A stretch of 64,000 nt of DNA from Micavibrio sp964400125 (GTDB lineage Bacteria > Pseudomonadota > Alphaproteobacteria > Micavibrionales > Micavibrionaceae), in the NCBI GenBank assembly GCA_964400125.1, contig CAYNSR010000004.1, positions 145,557 to 209,556 on the forward strand. The letters run 5' to 3'. The position numbers and the translations under genes are program-made. Under the pieces are notes generated by a model. The model did no database searches. It saw only the letters and a program-made list of their open reading frames with translations, and was not told where the DNA came from. Below are positions 25,534 to 34,629 of the stretch, in pieces. Position 1 is the stretch's first letter; each line of letters starts with the position of its first letter.

Positions 25534-26526
25534 ATGCAAATTTTACCGAAACACCAGACGGCGCAGGCCGATATTTTCGATCAGATTCGCGACGGGTTCC
25601 ATTTCGTCGCGAGGATGGCGCGTCATGTGCGGGTGCGTGAAGACAGGCTTGCGGCTTATGCTGTGGCTTTACAGTCGCGCCAGCCGGAAAACGTTCTCGA
25701 CCCCGGCCATCATTATGTCACGGCTGATGCCGAGGCTTTGGCAACCTATATTTTCTCCCTTGATGCGGTCAATTTCGGGTCGGGATATCTGGATGAATTG
25801 GTGCGCGAAGGCTGGCCCCTCAGGGACGGGTCGATTTACTACACGGTTGCGTCCGCGCTGAAGGATTGTTTTACCGTATGCGGCCCATGGTCGGCGGAGG
25901 TCTTGCGCGACCTGCCGCTCGGCAATGTGCAAAAGATTTTCGCTCTGCCCGACACGCCTTATGGCCGTTTGATGGCATCGCTGTTCACGGAATCCCTCAA
26001 TGAAATGGGAGCGCTGGTTACCGATGAATATGGCGGGTCTTTTATGAACCTGATCGCGGATTGCGACGGACGGGCGGCGGGGCTGGTGGAACGTCTGGCG
26101 GTTTTGCCCGGCTTCCGGGATGTCGTCCGGTATCGCGGGCGGGAATTTCCGGTCTTCAAGCGTGCCCAGCATGTGGCGGCGTCGCTGGGCCATATGATGG
26201 GCCGCTGTACGGGACAAACGGTTTTTTGTGATCTGGACCGCCTGACCATGTTTGCTGATGACGCTGTACCCCATGTCTTGCGCGTGGACGGGGTGCTGGA
26301 ATATGCGCCGGAACTGGCGGCCAGAATCGACGCAGGAAAAATCCTGCCTGCCGGAACGGAAGAGGAAATCGAAATCCGCAGTTGTGCCGGGGCGGCTGTG
26401 GAGATGCTGGCCGCTATCAAGGGGATGCGTCCGGTGGATGTCGATTATCTGCTCTGGCACCGTTCGGTGGAGGACCCGCGTTATGCCGCCCTGCCAGCGC
26501 ATCGGACATTGACCCGTTGCTATTGA
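25534..26526 (+). CDS. Queuosine 5'-phosphate N-glycosylase/hydrolase, Qng1-like (DUF2419, Q_salvage)
   Basis: 330 residues. The Q_salvage family releases queuine from queuosine 5'-phosphate so that the base can be reused for tRNA modification. Family segments are LDAVNFGSGYLDEL (about 70-84), PGFRDVVRYRGREFPVFKRAQ, LTMFADDAVPHVLR, the GVLEYAPELAARIDAG block, and a C-terminal LLWH followed by HRTLTRCY. The family is well known in eukaryotes and patchy in bacteria. It sits alone between lpxC and bamD. The assignment rests on these conserved blocks, recalled and not searched. Confidence 0.82.
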   Translation: MQILPKHQTAQADIFDQIRDGFHFVARMARHVRVREDRLAAYAVALQSRQPENVLDPGHHYVTADAEALATYIFSLDAVNFGSGYLDELVREGWPLRDGSIYYTVASALKDCFTVCGPWSAEVLRDLPLGNVQKIFALPDTPYGRLMASLFTESLNEMGALVTDEYGGSFMNLIADCDGRAAGLVERLAVLPGFRDVVRYRGREFPVFKRAQHVAASLGHMMGRCTGQTVFCDLDRLTMFADDAVPHVLRVDGVLEYAPELAARIDAGKILPAGTEEEIEIRSCAGAAVEMLAAIKGMRPVDVDYLLWHRSVEDPRYAALPAHRTLTRCY

Positions 26527-26637
26527 CATAAAAAATGAATCGCGGATAACCGGAACAAACATGGAATATTCATGTGTATTCCCCGGCATTCGTGGTTAAA
26601 ATCGCCGTTGAAAATCATTTCATAAATAGGGTTGCCG

Positions 26638-27465
26638 ATGATTATGCGTATGCGTGTAGCTGCCTTGCTGGTGACGGTCCCGCTGGCACTGGTGATGGTG
26701 GGATGTTCCAGCGACAAGGATGTCAAGGTCGTGGACCAGCCGGTCGAGGTTTTGTATAACCGCGCCGCCGCCGCGATGGACGCCGGACAGTATAAGGAAT
26801 CGATGACCTATTTCGAAGAGGTCGTGCGTCAGCACCCCTATTCGGAATGGTCAACGCGGGCGGAACTGATGGCCGCCTATGCCGCCTATCAGGCGCAGCG
26901 TTACGATGAGGCGGTGATCGGTCTGGACCGGTTTATGGAGCTGCATCCCGGCAACAAGGACATTGACTATGCGCTGTATCTGAAGGCGCTGTGTTATTAC
27001 GACCAGATCAGCGATGTGGCGCGCGACCAGTTGATGACGGAAGAAGCGCTGAAAAATTTCGATGCGCTGGTACGACGTTTCCCGGAGAGCCGCTATGCCC
27101 GCGATGCGACACTGAAACGCGATCTCACGCTCGACCATCTGGCGGGCAAGGAAATGGAGATTGGTCGGTATTATCTCAATCGCGGCGAAACGAACGCGGC
27201 GGTAAATCGTTTTCGCAAGGTCATTGGCGATTACCAGACCACAACGCATGTCCCCGAAGCCCTTCACCGTCTGGTCGAAGCTTATCTGACCTTCGGTCTC
27301 AAGGATCAGGCATTGAGGGTGGCGGCGGTGCTCGGGCATAATTACCCCGGAAGCAAGTGGTATGAAAATTCCTTCACGTTGATGGACCCGGAGCAAAGGC
27401 GGCAATTGCAGGACAAGCGCGGATGGGTTGATCGCACCGTTGATTCTCTCCTGAAGCCGGACTAG
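26638..27465 (+). CDS. bamD: Outer membrane protein assembly lipoprotein BamD
   Basis: 275 residues. A signal peptide ends in the lipobox LVMVGC with Cys23 as the lipid anchor. The rest is TPR-like helical repeats with family segments YNRAAAAMDAGQYKESMTYFEEV, HPYSEW and RRFPESRYA. BamD is the essential lipoprotein of the BAM complex inserting beta-barrel proteins into the outer membrane. The ATG at 26638 follows AGGG; a TTG at 26632 is in frame. recN starts 11 bases after the stop, the usual alphaproteobacterial order. Confidence 0.94.
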   Translation: MIMRMRVAALLVTVPLALVMVGCSSDKDVKVVDQPVEVLYNRAAAAMDAGQYKESMTYFEEVVRQHPYSEWSTRAELMAAYAAYQAQRYDEAVIGLDRFMELHPGNKDIDYALYLKALCYYDQISDVARDQLMTEEALKNFDALVRRFPESRYARDATLKRDLTLDHLAGKEMEIGRYYLNRGETNAAVNRFRKVIGDYQTTTHVPEALHRLVEAYLTFGLKDQALRVAAVLGHNYPGSKWYENSFTLMDPEQRRQLQDKRGWVDRTVDSLLKPD

Positions 27466-27476
27466 GAGATCTTCGG

Positions 27477-29153
27477 ATGCTCGCCGCACTGACCATCCGC
27501 AATGTTGTATTGATCGAAGCGCTTGATCTGCGTTTCCAGCGCGGGTTTTGCGCCCTGACCGGGGAAACCGGGGCGGGAAAATCCATCCTTCTCGATTCCC
27601 TCGGCCTTGCCCTTGGCGGGCGTTCCGATAGCGGTCTGGTCAGGCGGGGTGCTGATCAGGCCAGCGTCAGTGCTGTCTTCCATGTTGATGACTCACACCC
27701 GGTCCATGCTCTGCTGCAGGAACAGGGGCTGGAGGGCAGCGGTGATGAAACGCTGGTCCTTCGCCGCATTCTGGGCGCGGACGGGCGCAGCCGCGCCTTT
27801 ATCAACGATCAGGCGGTCAGTATATCCCTGCTCAGGCAGGCGGGCGAAAAACTGGTCGAAATCCATAGCCAGTTTGAAACGCACGGTTTGCTGGATGCGC
27901 GGACGCACCGTGGTTTGCTTGACGAATATGCCGGGTTGCGTGCCGATGTGCGGGGCCTTGCGGCCTTGTGGTCTGCGTGGCAGGAGACGGCGCGCCGACT
28001 GGACAAGGCGATCGCGGAATCTGCGCGTGCAAAGGAAGATGAAGAGTATTTTCGCCACGCCGTTCAGGAACTTGAGGCGCTGGATCCGCAACCGGGGGAA
28101 GAAGACCATCTTCTCGACCAGCGCGAAGCCCATAAAAATCGCGCCCATATCGTTCAGGCATTGAACGAGGCATGGGAAGCAATCAGCGGCGAGGATGGCG
28201 CGGAGATTCTGGTATCGCGGGCCAATCGTGCATTGGAACGGGTATCGGACAAGGTTGTCACGGATATCGGCCCCGCCATCGACACGCTCGACCGCGTTGC
28301 CGCCGAATTGCAGGAGGCGGTTGCTCTGGTGCAATCGGCCATGGCGTCGATGAATGCGGGCGGCATGAGCCTCGAACAGGTGGAAGACAGGCTTTATACA
28401 TTGCGCGATATGGCAAGAAAACATCGCGTCCATGCGCGCGATTTGCCCCGGACCCTGCATGAATTTTCGGAAAAGCTTTCCTTCATCACCAATACCGAAG
28501 ACGTCATTGCGCGGTTAGGGAAGGAAAGTGCCGCGTTGCGGGAATCCTATATTGCCGCCGCAAAAAAAATTAGCACCACACGCATCGCCACGGCCACGGT
28601 TCTCGACAAGGCGATTGCCCGGGAATTGCCGCCGTTGAAACTGGACAAGGCGCGTCTGGTTATCGCCGTGCAGCCGATGGACGACATGGCGGATTGGGGC
28701 CCGGATGGCATCGACAAGGTACAGTTTCTGGTCGCAACCAATCCAGGGGCCGAGCCGGGGCCGCTTGGAAAAATCGCTTCCGGCGGTGAAATGTCGCGTT
28801 TCATGCTTTCAATCAAGGTGGTCATGGCCGCCGTCGGCGATGCGCCGTCGCTGATTTTCGATGAAGTTGACAGCGGCATCGGCGGATCGACCGCAGATGC
28901 GGTGGGCGAACGTCTGGCGCGGCTTTCCAAAACCAAGCAAATTCTGGTCGTAACGCATGCGCCGCAAGTTGCCGCCCGTGCCGATCATCATTATATCGTG
29001 ATGAAGCAGGGCGAACAGGATGTTCGTACAACGGTAATTCCGCTGGACGAACTGCATGCACGCCGCGATGAAATCGCCCGGATGCTCTCCGGTGCGACGG
29101 TAACGGCAGAGGCGCGGGCGGCGGCACAGAAGTTGTTGGATACGGGGACATGA
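27477..29153 (+). CDS. recN: DNA repair protein RecN
   Basis: 558 residues of the SMC-like family. Walker A GETGAGKS is at 29-36. A long coiled-coil middle is followed by the ABC signature ASGGEMSRFMLSIK and Walker B LIFDEVDSGIGG near residue 460. RecN gathers broken chromosome ends for recombinational repair. It is read between bamD and ligA with short gaps. No LexA box was identified by eye upstream. Confidence 0.95.
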   Translation: MLAALTIRNVVLIEALDLRFQRGFCALTGETGAGKSILLDSLGLALGGRSDSGLVRRGADQASVSAVFHVDDSHPVHALLQEQGLEGSGDETLVLRRILGADGRSRAFINDQAVSISLLRQAGEKLVEIHSQFETHGLLDARTHRGLLDEYAGLRADVRGLAALWSAWQETARRLDKAIAESARAKEDEEYFRHAVQELEALDPQPGEEDHLLDQREAHKNRAHIVQALNEAWEAISGEDGAEILVSRANRALERVSDKVVTDIGPAIDTLDRVAAELQEAVALVQSAMASMNAGGMSLEQVEDRLYTLRDMARKHRVHARDLPRTLHEFSEKLSFITNTEDVIARLGKESAALRESYIAAAKKISTTRIATATVLDKAIARELPPLKLDKARLVIAVQPMDDMADWGPDGIDKVQFLVATNPGAEPGPLGKIASGGEMSRFMLSIKVVMAAVGDAPSLIFDEVDSGIGGSTADAVGERLARLSKTKQILVVTHAPQVAARADHHYIVMKQGEQDVRTTVIPLDELHARRDEIARMLSGATVTAEARAAAQKLLDTGT

Positions 29154-29157
29154 TATA

Positions 29158-31227
29158 TTGAGTTCCTTGTTCGACCATGCCGATGCCAAAAAACGTCACG
29201 CCGATCTGGTCAGGCAGATCCGGCATCATGATGCCTTGTACTATACCAAGGACACACCCGAAATTTCCGATGCGGAATATGATTCCTTACGCAAGGCGCT
29301 GGAAAAACTCGAATCCGCATACCCGGATCTGGTGACACCGGACAGCCCAACGCAGACGGTTGGTGCCGTCGCGGCGTCAGGATTCAAAAAAATCCGCCAT
29401 AGCATACCGATGCTGTCGCTTTCAAACGCCTTCGACGAAGCGGAAATTGATGAGTTTTTCGAACGAATCCGGAAGTTTCTGAAGCTCGGGTCTGATGTTC
29501 CGGTGGAGGTGGTGGCGGAGCCGAAGATTGACGGGCTTTCCTGTTCCTTGCGTTATGAAGGCGGCCATCTGGTCATGGCGGCAACGCGCGGCGACGGTAC
29601 GGAAGGCGAAGACATTACCGCCAATGTGCGCACCATCGCGGATGTCCCGCAGGTCTTGCGTGGCGATGTACCGAATATCCTCGAGGTGCGTGGGGAAATC
29701 TATATGCGCCGCGATGAATTCGCGCAAATGAACGCGCAGCAGCAAAAGGCAGGAAAACCGCTTTTCGCCAATCCGCGCAATGCCGCCGCCGGGAGTGTCC
29801 GGCAACTCGATCAAAAAATAACGGCCTCCCGCCCTTTGCATTTTTTTGGTTATGCGCTGGGTGAGGTATCGGAAAATATCGCCGACAGCCAGTGGGATAT
29901 TGCCCGAAAACTCAAATCCTGCGGTTTTGCCGGGGCCGACCCGACGCGGCTTTGCACCGGGGCGGAGGATGTGCTGAATTATTACAACGCGGTCATGGGG
30001 CAGCGGGCCGAAATACCCTATGATATTGATGGCGTGGTCTACAAAATCAACCGCCTTGACTGGCAAGAACGCCTTGGTTTCGTTTCCCGCGCTCCGCGCT
30101 GGGCAATCGCCCATAAGTTCCCGGCCGAGCAGGCCATTACGGTTTTAAAGGACATCATCATTCAGGTTGGACGTACCGGGACCCTGACGCCCGTTGCTGA
30201 ACTGGAGCCGGTGACAGTCGGGGGTGTGGTGGTTTCACGCGCCACGCTGCATAATGCGGATGAAATTGTGCGCAAGGATGCGCGTATCGGCGATCATGTC
30301 ATGATCCAGCGCGCCGGAGATGTCATCCCGCAAATTGTTTCTGTCGTCATGGAAAAGCGCAAACCGGGATCGAAACCATTCGTTTTTCCTTCAATCTGCC
30401 CGGTTTGCGAGTCGCGCGCGATACGGGAAGAGGGCGAAGTCGCGACGCGCTGCACGGGCGGGCTGATCTGCGCGGCGCAGGCGGTGGAAAGGCTGAAACA
30501 TTTCGTCAGCCGCAATGCCTTCGATATAGAGGGTTTAGGCGACCGGATTATCACCGAACTCTGGAATGACGGTCTGGTCAGGACGCCCGGCGATATTTTC
30601 CGGCTGGAAGAAAATGATGCAAAAAGTATTACACGTCTGAAAAATCGTGAGGGCTGGGGTGAGCTATCAGTTAGAAACCTGTTTGCCAGCATACAATCCC
30701 GTCGCATGATCGGGCTGGACCGGTTTATTTATGCGCTGGGGATTCGTCAGGTCGGTGAAGCGACGGCCAAAAGACTGGCGGCCAGCTACGGCAATTTTGA
30801 AAACTGGTTCGGGTCCATGACCGCCGCCGCAGATCACGATGCCGATGCCCATGCCGATCTGCTGGCCATTGCCGATATTGGTCCAGGTGTGGCCGGGGAT
30901 ATTGTTGCTTTTTTTGCCGAAGCACATAACAGGGATGTTTTACAGGATCTCAATCGGTTGCTGACGATTACCCCTTACGTCGTCGCCCGCGTCGAGGACA
31001 GCCCCGTTGCAGGAAAAACGGTGGTCTTTACCGGAACATTGTCGCAGATGGGCCGCGCCGAGGCCAAATCCCGTGCCGAAGCGCTGGGTGCCAAGGTGGC
31101 CGGGTCCGTGTCAAAGAAAACGGATTATGTCGTGGCTGGCGAGGATGCGGGATCAAAGCTGAAAACCGCACGCGAACTGGGCGTCAGCATCCTGTCTGAG
31201 CAGGAATGGCTCGATATGATCGCCTGA
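29158..31227 (+). CDS. ligA: NAD-dependent DNA ligase LigA
   Basis: 689 residues. The Ia domain starts with LVRQIRHHDALYYTKD; the adenylated Lys123 is in EPKIDG. The OB fold, a four-cysteine zinc finger (CPVCES, then RCTGGLICAAQ), helix-hairpin-helix repeats and a C-terminal BRCT domain (AGKTVVFTGTL onward) follow in order. It seals nicks in replication and repair. The start is a TTG at 29158, 4 bases after recN, with only a weak ribosome site; no ATG is near. Confidence 0.95.
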   Translation: MSSLFDHADAKKRHADLVRQIRHHDALYYTKDTPEISDAEYDSLRKALEKLESAYPDLVTPDSPTQTVGAVAASGFKKIRHSIPMLSLSNAFDEAEIDEFFERIRKFLKLGSDVPVEVVAEPKIDGLSCSLRYEGGHLVMAATRGDGTEGEDITANVRTIADVPQVLRGDVPNILEVRGEIYMRRDEFAQMNAQQQKAGKPLFANPRNAAAGSVRQLDQKITASRPLHFFGYALGEVSENIADSQWDIARKLKSCGFAGADPTRLCTGAEDVLNYYNAVMGQRAEIPYDIDGVVYKINRLDWQERLGFVSRAPRWAIAHKFPAEQAITVLKDIIIQVGRTGTLTPVAELEPVTVGGVVVSRATLHNADEIVRKDARIGDHVMIQRAGDVIPQIVSVVMEKRKPGSKPFVFPSICPVCESRAIREEGEVATRCTGGLICAAQAVERLKHFVSRNAFDIEGLGDRIITELWNDGLVRTPGDIFRLEENDAKSITRLKNREGWGELSVRNLFASIQSRRMIGLDRFIYALGIRQVGEATAKRLAASYGNFENWFGSMTAAADHDADAHADLLAIADIGPGVAGDIVAFFAEAHNRDVLQDLNRLLTITPYVVARVEDSPVAGKTVVFTGTLSQMGRAEAKSRAEALGAKVAGSVSKKTDYVVAGEDAGSKLKTARELGVSILSEQEWLDMIA

Positions 31228-31239
31228 GCGGTAGCGGGA

Positions 31240-32643
31240 TCAGGCCTGAAATTTGTTGTGAATGCCGAATTTTTTCAGCGTCGTATCCTGACGTTTTTCC
31301 AGTGCGGAAAGATCGAAGTCCTGAATCATGCTGTTGAACAGGTTGTGCCAGTTTATTTCCGCCTTCAGATGCAGGAACACGGACCCGAGCCCCAGCGCGG
31401 CCCGGTCCATAAAGACGAATTCGCTTGGCACTGTTACCCCCCCGGATTCGCGCAGCCTTTGATGCACATGGCTGGCGGTTTCGCGCCCGTATATGCCATT
31501 TGTCACCTCGCCGATTGGACGAACGCGGTCTTCCATCACGGGGCCGTATAAGAATTTTGCCCAGATATTCAGAATATCGATTTGTTCACAGGTCAGGTTT
31601 TTAAAGCCCCACGTTTCATAGGCATGAACGGCGCGGGCGGTGTCATTTTCCTGAAGCGCATGGTACAGGTCAATGACGCCGCCGACAAAGCGTGCCGGGA
31701 AAATGCGCACACAGCCAAAATCCAGCAGGTTTATGCCGTGGTCGTCGCGCACCGTATAATTCCCCAGATGCGGGTCACCATGAATAATGCCGTAATAATA
31801 AAGCGGCACATACCACGCCCGGAACATCGTATGTGCCAGCGCATTGCGTTCTTCCGGGCTGGAATCGACGAAATCAAGAATTTTTCGGCCCTCGGCCCAT
31901 TCTGTGCAAAGAAGGCGCCGTGTCGATAACGCATCAAAGACCTTCGGCACATGGATGTCTTTTTCATCCCGCAGCATCCATGCGTAAAGGTGACCATGGC
32001 GGGCTTCCAGTTCGTAGTCGAGTTCTTCGAAAAGCCGAGCCTTGAGTTCGTTGTGGATATGGCGGGTTGAAATGGCCTTGTCGAATTTTTCGTAGACCGA
32101 AAAAATCATTTTCAACTGGTTCAGGTCCGCTTCGATCGCGGATTGCATGTCGGGATATTGCAGCTTGCATGCCACATTTTCTCCGTCGAGCGTGACGGCA
32201 CGATGGACCTGACCGAGACTGGCCGCCGCCGCCGCATCTTTTTCGAAGGATATGAATTTTTTTTCCCAGTCAGGCCCCAGTTCCGTCCGCATCCGGCGGC
32301 GGACGAAAGGCCAGCCCATAGGCGGCGCATTTGATTGCAATTGCTGCATCGCCCGGGCATATTCCGGCGGCAGGGCTTCGGGGATGGTGGCCAAAATCTG
32401 TCCGATTTTCATTAGCGGGCCTTTCAGCCCGCCCAGAGCCAGCATCAGGTCCTGGGCGTGTTTTTCACGCTCGATATTCAGGCCGAGATAGCGTTCTCCC
32501 GCAACCCGGGCGGCCAGACCGGCCATAGTGCCGGAGACTCTGGCGTAGCGGACGGCTTTCTTTCCAGCGGACCTGTCATCGTTGACGGTCCCGGTATCAT
32601 CTCCGGGGTTGTTTTTTTTATGCTGTTCCGGTTTTTTGCGCAT
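31240..32643 (-). CDS. ABC1/UbiB/COQ8-family protein kinase-like ATPase
   Basis: 467 residues. The family-specific KxGQ motif (KIGQ, 79-82) and the alanine-rich loop AAAASLGQVHRA (137-148) replace the normal kinase glycine loop. VACKLQYP holds the ATP-binding lysine, and HGDPHLGNY and LLDFGCVR are the catalytic and metal loops. COQ8/UbiB proteins are ATPases needed for ubiquinone synthesis. There is no C-terminal pair of membrane helices as in E. coli UbiB, so it resembles the mitochondrial COQ8 type. It is divergent from a COQ9 gene only 44 bases away and convergent with ligA. Confidence 0.9.
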   Translation of the reverse strand: MRKKPEQHKKNNPGDDTGTVNDDRSAGKKAVRYARVSGTMAGLAARVAGERYLGLNIEREKHAQDLMLALGGLKGPLMKIGQILATIPEALPPEYARAMQQLQSNAPPMGWPFVRRRMRTELGPDWEKKFISFEKDAAAAASLGQVHRAVTLDGENVACKLQYPDMQSAIEADLNQLKMIFSVYEKFDKAISTRHIHNELKARLFEELDYELEARHGHLYAWMLRDEKDIHVPKVFDALSTRRLLCTEWAEGRKILDFVDSSPEERNALAHTMFRAWYVPLYYYGIIHGDPHLGNYTVRDDHGINLLDFGCVRIFPARFVGGVIDLYHALQENDTARAVHAYETWGFKNLTCEQIDILNIWAKFLYGPVMEDRVRPIGEVTNGIYGRETASHVHQRLRESGGVTVPSEFVFMDRAALGLGSVFLHLKAEINWHNLFNSMIQDFDLSALEKRQDTTLKKFGIHNKFQA

Positions 32644-32687
32644 CGTGCTAGAAAGATGGCGGGATTTAGAGAAAAGTCCAGAAGATT

Positions 32688-33284
32688 ATGACGCATAGAG
32701 ACATTCAATCCATTCGCGATACGATCCTGCTACAGATTCTGCCCGATATTGCATTTGATGGCTGGGTTTGGGATATCGTTTTGGCCGGGGCGCAGGCATC
32801 CGGCTATGACAAGGCCATGGCCAGCGCGGTTTTTCCCGGTGGCCTGACGGATGTTGTCGATCATTTTTCCGACTGGATCGACCGCCAGATGTTGGCCGGA
32901 CTGGCCGGGATTGATCCGGAAACCATGCGTGTTCGCGACCGCGTCAGGGCTGGTGTGCTGGGGCGGCTGGAGGCCATGGCACCATGGCGCGAAGCCGCCC
33001 GCCGGGCGATGACATATTGGTCCGTGCCGACACGCCATATCCGGGCAGGACGCATTTTGTGGCGTAGCGCCGACCGCATCTGGATATGGGCGGGGGATAC
33101 GGCAACTGATTACAATCATTACACGAAACGGGTTCTGCTCGGCGGCGTCATCAGTACCACAACACTGGTCTGGTTAAACGATGAAGGCGGCAATATGGCG
33201 GTCGTGGAGCCTTTTCTGGACCGGAGGATCGAAAATGTTTTACAATTGGGAAAGATGCTCGGGCGCGGGAAAAAACGTGCGTGA
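32688..33284 (+). CDS. COQ9 family protein, ubiquinone biosynthesis
   Basis: 198 residues. The central block WREAARRAMTYWSVPTRHIRAGRILWRSADRIWIWAGDTATDYNHYTKRVLL is the COQ9 family core, here cited by position about 98-150. COQ9 is a lipid-binding, TetR-like fold protein that presents intermediates to the hydroxylase COQ7 in mitochondria and alphaproteobacteria. It sits head to head with the COQ8-like gene, supporting a joint ubiquinone role. Confidence 0.88.
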   Translation: MTHRDIQSIRDTILLQILPDIAFDGWVWDIVLAGAQASGYDKAMASAVFPGGLTDVVDHFSDWIDRQMLAGLAGIDPETMRVRDRVRAGVLGRLEAMAPWREAARRAMTYWSVPTRHIRAGRILWRSADRIWIWAGDTATDYNHYTKRVLLGGVISTTTLVWLNDEGGNMAVVEPFLDRRIENVLQLGKMLGRGKKRA

Positions 33285-33318
33285 ACGTCAAAAAGCAATC
33301 AGGGAGAGTATCGCTGTA

Positions 33319-34053
33319 ATGAAATATCTTTGCGTCGCATTTTTTTCCTTGGGAATCATTTTGCTGATGTCGGCCAGTGCGATGGCGCAGAGGCCGGAAT
33401 CGCAGCCCCAGCCCCAGTCCGGCGTCTTTCAGAAGATGACGGATTTTTTTGATGAATTTTTTCGCAAGATTACCAAGGAAGAAAAAGAAATCGACCCGAG
33501 CGGTACGCTGGTTGCGCCCTTCGCCGAGAAAACTTTAAAACCGTTGACGCAGGAAGATCGCTACAAGGCGCTGGTGGCGACCAACAATGTGGCGGTAGAC
33601 CAGCCCCATCGCAGCGACAGGGAGTTGGGGGAATGGCTGATGCACGCACTGGCGCAGACTCTTTCTTTTGATTCCAGCAATTTCAATAGCCACTTGCCAG
33701 AGCTTGCCAATGGTTTCAGCCCGGCGGGGCTGGAGCAGTTCAAGGCCTGGGCAATCGATTCCGGAATTCTGGGTGCGCTGGAGAGTAACGGTATGCAATT
33801 GAACGGGTTTGTCACCGACGTGCCGTTTTTGCTTAATCAGGGGACAATCGCCGGGCGTTTCCGCTGGTTGTACGAAGTGCCGGTCATGGTCAGTTTCGTT
33901 CCGCGTGGCACGACGCTGAACGCTCCTGGCGAAACGGCGCAGAGCAATCGCTTGCTGGTGACATTGCAACTGGGGCGGCGGGCGGATTCCATTCTTGAAC
34001 ACGGCGTCCAGATCGAGAGCTGGTCAGTCCGGAATTATGACCGCAAGAATTGA
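33319..34053 (+). CDS. Exported DotI/IcmL-like protein
   Basis: 244 residues. A signal peptide (MKYLCVAFFSLGIILLMSASAMAQ) is followed by an acidic/basic linker and, from about residue 75, a domain with the pattern of DotI/IcmL: EDRYKALVATNN, LGEWLMHALAQTLSFDSSNFNSHL, FSPAGLEQFKAW, then GRFRWLYEVPVMVSF. In type IVB secretion, DotI is an inner-membrane protein with this periplasmic domain. No other secretion gene is in the window, so the role here is unknown. The ATG at 33319 has AGGGAGA upstream; 34 bases separate it from COQ9. Confidence 0.72.
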   Translation: MKYLCVAFFSLGIILLMSASAMAQRPESQPQPQSGVFQKMTDFFDEFFRKITKEEKEIDPSGTLVAPFAEKTLKPLTQEDRYKALVATNNVAVDQPHRSDRELGEWLMHALAQTLSFDSSNFNSHLPELANGFSPAGLEQFKAWAIDSGILGALESNGMQLNGFVTDVPFLLNQGTIAGRFRWLYEVPVMVSFVPRGTTLNAPGETAQSNRLLVTLQLGRRADSILEHGVQIESWSVRNYDRKN

Positions 34054-34263
34054 GGAATGATGCTTTTTCGGGGTCTTGAAAAACGACCAATACATTGAAA
34101 AACCTTGAGAATAAAATAATTGCGGATGAATTTTCTCATCCCCTGTAACCCCGTTCGGTTTTCCGGTAGTCTCGGCGGGTCTTCAAACGCATATTTTGAT
34201 AACCTGAGCAAGCAAGCCCGGCAGGCGGTTTATTTCCGGCCAGCGGGCAGGAGTAATGTGACC

Positions 34264-34530
34264 ATGGCTGAAGCAAACGTAAAAAACTTTCCCAAAAAAG
34301 GCGAAACCGATGCGCGCCTGCGTTCTTTTATCGAGCGTGTCGAGCGGCTGGAGTCCGAAAAGGCTGAGCTGGCCGAAGATATCAAGGAAATCTACGGCGA
34401 GGCCAAGGTCAATGGTTATGATCCGAAGATCATGCGCAAGATCGTCAGAATGCGGAAAATGGATGTCGAAAAACGCCGCGAGGAAGAAGCCCTGATCGAA
34501 GTATACAAGCTGGCGATTGGTCTGGACTAG
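34264..34530 (+). CDS. gapR: GapR (DUF2312) DNA-binding protein
   Basis: 88 residues, entirely helical and charged. The family core runs from LRSFIERVERLESEKAELAEDI through EIYGEAKVNGYDPKIMRKIVRMRK, conserved across alphaproteobacteria. GapR clamps overtwisted DNA ahead of replication and transcription and is important for the Caulobacter cell cycle. The ATG at 34264 was chosen; a GTG at 34258 with AGGAG 5 bases upstream would add two residues. A hairpin (34546-34563) and a weak terminator follow. Confidence 0.92.
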   Translation: MAEANVKNFPKKGETDARLRSFIERVERLESEKAELAEDIKEIYGEAKVNGYDPKIMRKIVRMRKMDVEKRREEEALIEVYKLAIGLD

Positions 34531-34545
34531 ATATTTGGCTTCACA

Positions 34546-34563
34546 GGCCCGGATGAACGGGCC
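34546..34563 (+). other. Hairpin after gapR
   Basis: GGCCCG and CGGGCC form a perfect 6-bp stem with a GATGAA loop, 16 bases after the stop codon. No T-run follows directly; it may protect the 3' end. Confidence 0.4.
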
Positions 34564-34569
34564 ACAATG

Positions 34570-34605
34570 AACCGGTTCGTCGTAATATGCGGTGGGCCGG
34601 TTTTT
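34570..34605 (+). terminator. Weak terminator after gapR
   Basis: AACCGG (34570-34575) and CCGGTT (34597-34602) pair around a 21-base loop and run into TTTTT. The long loop makes it weak. Confidence 0.4.
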
Positions 34606-34629
34606 CTTTCACAGTGACGGCAATATAAA

